From: Jacaranda mimosifolia
Taxonomy: Eukaryota; Streptophyta; Magnoliopsida; Lamiales; Bignoniaceae
DNA: 64,000 nucleotides
Direction of reading: 5' to 3'
Assembly: GCA_018894105.1 (NCBI GenBank)
Contig: CM032121.1
Location: 20,990,730-21,054,729 of the forward strand
Shown: piece by piece, positions 59,650-64,000 of the stretch
Layout of the letters: every line of letters begins with the position of its first letter
How positions within the stretch are numbered: position 1 is the first letter of the stretch
The notes under the pieces: model-generated
Told to the model about the DNA's origin: nothing
Databases searched by the model: none
The model's input: the letters and a program-made list of their open reading frames with translations, nothing else
Position numbers and translations under genes: made by a program

Positions 59650-59882
59650 TAATTACGGCGGTTTAGAAAAACCAACACGAAGCTATTCATTCAATGGCGG
59701 TTACAATAACCACCACCTTTTATTATGAATTCCACAGCATTATTTCAAAATCGTTGCTAAATGGCTAATTCAGCGACGGTTTGGATAAATCGCAGCTTAA
59801 CTACCATCAAATTAATATTTTGTGGCGGTTGAAATAAACCATCACAAAATATATACCGCAATTAACTTATTTTTTTGTGGTG
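59650..59882. repeat. Right terminus with GGCGGTT repeats
   Basis: Small hairpins recur: GGCGGTTACAATAACCACC, GCGACGGTTTGGATAAATCGC and GGCGGTTGAAATAAACCATC. The segment ends in TTTTTTTGTGGTG. It resembles a CACTA subterminal region but uses a different motif from the left end at 57825. Confidence 0.55.
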
Positions 59883-60073
59883 TATATATATACTATATAT
59901 GTAAATAAGTATGAATAAAAAATTATATTTTATATATTTATAAATATTAAATATTATTTAATTTGGAATGAATAAATAGAAAAAATAGATAAAAATAAAA
60001 GTAATTTAAATTTTATTGATAAATTTATATATATGTATATTATATATATGTGAATAAGTATAAATAGAAAAAA

Positions 60074-60245
60074 GAGAAAATTGCACTTTTGGTCCCATTG
60101 GATAGGGTATTTGGCACTTTTGGTACCAAACTTTTAGGGGTCGACACATGTAGGACCAAATGTTACCTATTTTTCGACACTTTTGGCACACCGTCCAACC
60201 CGCCGTCCAAAAGTTAATGGCAAGTGGCACAAGACTCGGGGGCCA
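60074..60245. repeat. Unclassified repeat segment with CACTTTTGG motifs
   Basis: GAGAAAATTGCACTTTTGG starts the block, which repeats CACTTTTGG at about 60084, 60115 and 60180. It has a GC-rich CCGTCCAACCCGCCGTCC core. The GAGAAAATTGCA start looks like the terminal repeat of a Mutator-type nonautonomous element. No matching inverted end was found downstream. Confidence 0.35.
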
Positions 60246-60306
60246 TTTTTATTTAAATAAATTGCACAGAAGCCCCTGAAATTTAACTTATTTATAAATA
60301 AATTCA

Positions 60307-61143
60307 GAAAAAATTATTATGATCCCTTAATGTTTTCTTCCATAATATTTTTGAAGAACTGTTAGCATCCATTAAATATTTGTAGAAGTCATTTGAAAAT
60401 TTCTATTAAAATTCAAAAATGTCCTTCAAAAGCTATTTAGATTATTTTTCAGATTAAAACGCCCATGAAGTTATTTGTAACTTTAAAATAGGGCTGTAAC
60501 TTTAATATTATTTAAACTACTCAAAATAAATTTAAATAATTATATTCATTAATTTTTTTAAATATTATATAATCTTTTCATTCAGGTTGAATTAAAAAAA
60601 TAAAAATTTAAAATCATCATCATATCTAAAGTAATTTAATCAAATTGAATTAAACATATTTATTAATTATAAAATAAAAATCAAATCCATCTCTTAATTA
60701 ATATAATTTTGTTTTTAAATTACATCTCAATAATATTAAAAAATAATCACATCTAAAATAATTTAATTGGATTAAGTTATCAAAGTACACTTCAAATTCA
60801 TTTTCTACTCATTCATTAATATCTAACCCTCTCATTTTTTGTCCTCCCTATCCAATCTATATATACACATACAATAAATAATTTTAAAATATCAATTTCA
60901 CCCTATCAACCTAATAAAAAAATTATTAACGTGATATTTCGTTCATTCCTAAAACACAAATAAACAAAAAAATTTCTCCAATTTATTTTCCACCTACCAC
61001 CCAAAATACAAACAAACAACCATCACATTGCCCAATACTACTTCCCAAAAATTATTTTGCCAAAATGCTACAATTCGTAAATAAACAAGCCCTAATTTAA
61101 AGTAATTTTATTAAATTTATTAATTAATAAAAAAATAATTAAG
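60307..61143 (+). repeat. Left arm of the long inverted repeat
   Basis: AT-rich arm, no coding frame. It pairs with 62121-62963. Confidence 0.75.
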
Positions 61144-61149
61144 TATTCT

Positions 61150-61380
61150 TCCCCCCAAACCCCACCCCACACCCACCCACCCACGCACCCCCTTCTCCCC
61201 CACCACACACCCACCCACCCAACCCCTGGTTGTGTCCAACAACCAACGATGGCCCGACCACGGCCGGCTGCCTGGTCACAGTCGACCAGTGGCTAGATTT
61301 GGCTAGGCCTGGCCATAGTTAGGTCGCCGCTGACCATGGTCGGCCACGGCATGGGTTGGAGTCCGGGGGGGGGGGGGGTA
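61150..61380. repeat. GC-rich loop core with C-rich run, imperfect palindrome and poly-G
   Basis: A CCCACCC-type C-rich tract (61150-61225) is followed by CCAACGATGGCCCGACCACGG, partly mirrored by GGTCGGCCACGGCATGGGTTGG, and then a G13 run at about 61367-61379. This is the most GC-rich stretch of the right flank and lies in the loop of the inverted repeat. Confidence 0.6.
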
Positions 61381-62120
61381 AAGGTTGAGGTGCGTGTTGC
61401 ATGTATGTGTGTGTGTTTGTATATATATATTTATATGATACTTATTTACATATATTATATATACATAATATTTTGAAGTGGTTATTTTTATAGAAAGTTT
61501 TGTGGTATTTTTTTTAGAATTTATAAAAAATTTAGTGAGGGAAAGGGTTATATATATGTATAAAATGAGAAATATATGAAATAATGGAAAAAGAGAGAAA
61601 TGAGAATAAACAGAAAAGAAAAGAAAAGAATGAAAAAAAAATAAAAAAATAAAATATGATAATAAAAAGTTATTTAAATTGAATTGTATATATGTGAAAT
61701 GATTAAGGATAAATTGATGTTTTTATATTAAAATTATATTAAATGGGCAACAAATGTGAAGAAGGAGGCGGTGTGATTGGTTTTATAAAACATAAGAAAG
61801 TTGTTTTGTATGTATATATATATATGTTCGTAGAAGGGTTTAATGCTTATTTATTTGTTGTTAATTAATAAATTTTAAGCAAATTAACTTAAATTACTTT
61901 TTTTTACTTATCTTATTTATTTAAGATCATTACATTATTTTGTTCAAAATAATTAAAAATATTTTTTTAAAATTATTAAAATTATATTGTTAGGATAAAA
62001 TTTAAGATCTTATTATTATTTAAATTATTTATTTTGATTAATAAATAAATTTAATTTTTTTATTTATATATACACACATCAAGTCTCATAGGGTACAAAC
62101 TCTAGATCTCACATATTTTG
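61381..62120. other. AT-rich part of the inverted-repeat loop
   Basis: This has a (TG)n run and TATATA runs. A partial extra copy of the arm edge (TTAATTAATAAATTTTAAGC near 61862) suggests internal duplication. No gene. Confidence 0.4.
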
Positions 62121-62963
62121 ACTTATTTATTTATTATTAATTAATAAATTTAATGAAATTAGTTTAAATTATAGCTTGTTTGTTTATGAATTGGAGCATT
62201 TTGTCAAAATATTTTAACAAAATGATTTTTTGGATGTGGTGTTGAGGAATGTGATAGTTGTTTGTTTGTATTTTGGGTGGTAGAAGGAAAATGAATTGAA
62301 AAAAATATTATTTATTTATTTGTGTTTTAGGATGGAGCAAGATATCATATCAATAACTATTTTATTGGGTTGATAGGGTGAAATTGACATTTTAAAATTG
62401 CTATTGTTAGTATGATATTTTTAGATCTTTTTTTTTTTTAAATTATTTATTGGAGTTAATAAATATATTTTTATATTTAATAAATATATTCAACTTAATC
62501 TAATTAAATTATTTTAGATATGATAATTTTTAAATATTATTGAGATGTAATTTAAAAATAAAATCATATTTAATTAAGAGATGGATTGATTGTTATTTTT
62601 ATTTTATAATTAATAAATATGTTTAATTAAATTTGATTAAATTACTTTATATATGTTGAGGATTTTAAAATTTTATTTTTTTAATCCAACTTCAATTAAA
62701 AGATTATTTAATATTTAAAAAAATTATTAATAAAATTATTTAAATTTATTCTGAGTAATTTAAATAATATTAAAGTTAAACTACCATGTTAAAGTTACAA
62801 ATAAGTCCAAGGGTACTTTTGTTTAAAAAAATAATCAAAACAGCTTTTAAAGGATATTTTTGAATTTTAATATAAATTTTCAACTGACATCTACAAATTT
62901 TTCAGGGATGCTAACAATTCTTCAAATATTTAATTAAACATATGGGGATAAAAAATAATTTTA
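62121..62963 (-). repeat. Right arm of the long inverted repeat
   Basis: Reverse-complement partner of 60307-61143. Confidence 0.75.
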
Positions 62964-64000
62964 TTAAGCCTATAACTAGATTACTAAGTTTATATTACAA
63001 TGTCATGAGTATTTCAAAATAATTTCAAATTTTCCAACTATATTAAAGTTGTACAAGTTGATCAATTTCAAAACAATTTGCGTTGATTAGTATAGAAAAT
63101 TTTCATTAAATGCATGTTCAAATTGTCCACATTAATATATTATTAGTATAGAATACTTTAATTTTTAAAATAAAATTAATTACATGTAAAGATTAAAGCT
63201 TTTAGAATTTAAAAACAAATTTTCTAAAACCTCTTCATTCAAAAACAATGTCCTAATAAATAATAACAAAGAATAGAATTAAATTTTTAACCCCCATAAT
63301 AATACGTCATAATTCATCTTATAATATAAGATAAAACAAATAAATTTCTTTTTTATATTATTTATACACAAAATGGAGGGAGGAGCAAAAATTTGGAGGG
63401 AATAAAAAAATATTAGGGGAATTCATTTTTGGAGGGAAACATATTTTTTGAAGGAAATATATTATGTAGATCAAGTAATTCATAAGAACAATTTGTTCTG
63501 GTTCATGAAAGTGAATAATCATTACATTTAATAATATACTTTAATTTAATATTTTGTTTTACACTATATTAAATCATGAAAGTTATCTTCATTTTAGCAA
63601 TTTATAGAGTAAAACATACACACAATTAATATGTAGATATCTATAAATTATAAAAATCTTCAACAGGCCAATACAACAAATAAAAAACGAAATGTAACAT
63701 TAACAGGCCTAACTTTAGAGACAGTTTCTTTTCATTAAGTATTATAGTAAACTAGATTTCTTTCTTTTATTTTGCTATTTAGGTATGTAACCTTTAACTA
63801 TTTATTTTAAGGAGTTTTTAGAATTTCTCTAAAAGAATATTGTAATAAATTATAATAAAAAATTAAATTCTTAAGCATTAAAATTTATAAGTCCAAATTA
63901 TATTTTATTTAACTATTTTAACTATAATAGAAAGTCATTTAATAATTTAAAAAATTATATGTCAATTCATCATATAATCTAAGATAAAATAAATTAAATT
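62964..64000. other. Unassigned AT-rich DNA to the window end
   Basis: No open frame above background, no repeat partner in the window and no terminal repeats seen. Short purine-rich stretch TGGAGGGAGGAGCAAAAATT near 63374. Confidence 0.4.

Larger units (their letters stand above)
57825..59882. mobile_element. CACTA-like element 2 (or two fused ends)
   Basis: The left end CACTACAACAAATAACTT and right end ACTTATTTTTTTGTGGTG are rough inverted counterparts. The left subterminal region repeats GGTAACGAA/TTCGTTACC; the right repeats GGCGGTT/AACCACC. No transposase is seen. The interior holds a GC-rich tandem array, a tRNA-like segment and about 700 bases of plain AT-rich DNA (58926-59640). Differing subterminal repeats suggest a composite or a nonautonomous hybrid. 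Flanking trinucleotides (ATT, TAT) do not match. Confidence 0.5.
60307..62963. mobile_element. Long inverted-repeat (foldback or MULE-like) element, about 2.66 kb
   Basis: The left arm (60307-61143) is inverted in the right arm (62121-62963) over about 840 bp, with indels and substitutions but continuous collinearity. Examples are GTTAGCATCC against GGATGCTAAC, CCATCTCTTAATTAA against TTAATTAAGAGATGG, and CACCCTATCAACC against GGTTGATAGGGTG. No transposase frame lies in the 1-kb loop. It could be a long-TIR Mutator-like derivative or a foldback element. Confidence 0.7.

Noticed and set aside
1..64000. CRISPR array, operons, bacterial promoters or ribosome binding sites
   Set aside because: The sequence is plant nuclear DNA with introns and plant transposons; regularly spaced identical repeats with unique spacers are absent.

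Overview
The window is a nuclear plant sequence made almost entirely of nested, decayed transposable elements. It is strongly AT-rich. It carries Ty1/copia and Ty3/gypsy LTR retrotransposons with methionine-tRNA-type primer sites, CACTA (En/Spm) DNA transposons with TNP2-type transposase, and MITE or MULE-like inverted-repeat elements. This mix is typical of intergenic heterochromatin in a flowering plant, probably a eudicot (inference). I found no intact host gene, no complete tRNA or rRNA gene and no CRISPR array. Every recognisable protein is broken by stops or frameshifts.

Layout. 1-1371 is a copia LTR cut by the window edge. 1372-4810 is the leader and LTR of a minus-strand gypsy element. 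4811-12193 and 46725-50348 are one tandem array of diverged units of about 2.0-2.2 kb. Each unit carries gene-like exons of unknown identity, and the array is interrupted by a Sirevirus-like (SIRE/Maximus-type) copia LTR at 5531-6655. A Ty3/gypsy chromovirus (12194-46719) landed in the fourth unit and is bounded by the 5-bp target duplication TAGAT. Inside it lie a 13.8-kb CACTA transposon (14028-about 27876, itself carrying a MITE at 17845-18482), minus-strand copia A (27877-36215) and minus-strand copia B (36216-41515). A sits in B, and B sits in the gypsy reverse transcriptase. 50349-54440 is a SIRE-type copia (LTR, primer site, gag, protease, integrase). It is cut by another copy of the first copia family (54441-57824), which is cut in turn by a second CACTA-like element (57825-59882). 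60307-62963 is a large inverted repeat with arms of about 840 bp. The rest, to 64000, is unrecognised AT-rich DNA.

How it fits together. The junctions give an insertion order: array, then gypsy, then CACTA and copia B, then copia A within B. One later deletion, from the CACTA right subterminal region into the 3' LTR of copia A, would explain why the CACTA right end, the gypsy gag-protease-RT start, the 3' half of copia B and the end of the copia A LTR are all missing together. A second deletion removed most of the copia B 5' LTR. The strongest candidates for something not routinely described are the gene-like tandem array, an exact duplication of 102-bp exons inside the CACTA accessory gene, the large inverted repeat, and conserved non-coding motifs in the copia LTRs and leaders.
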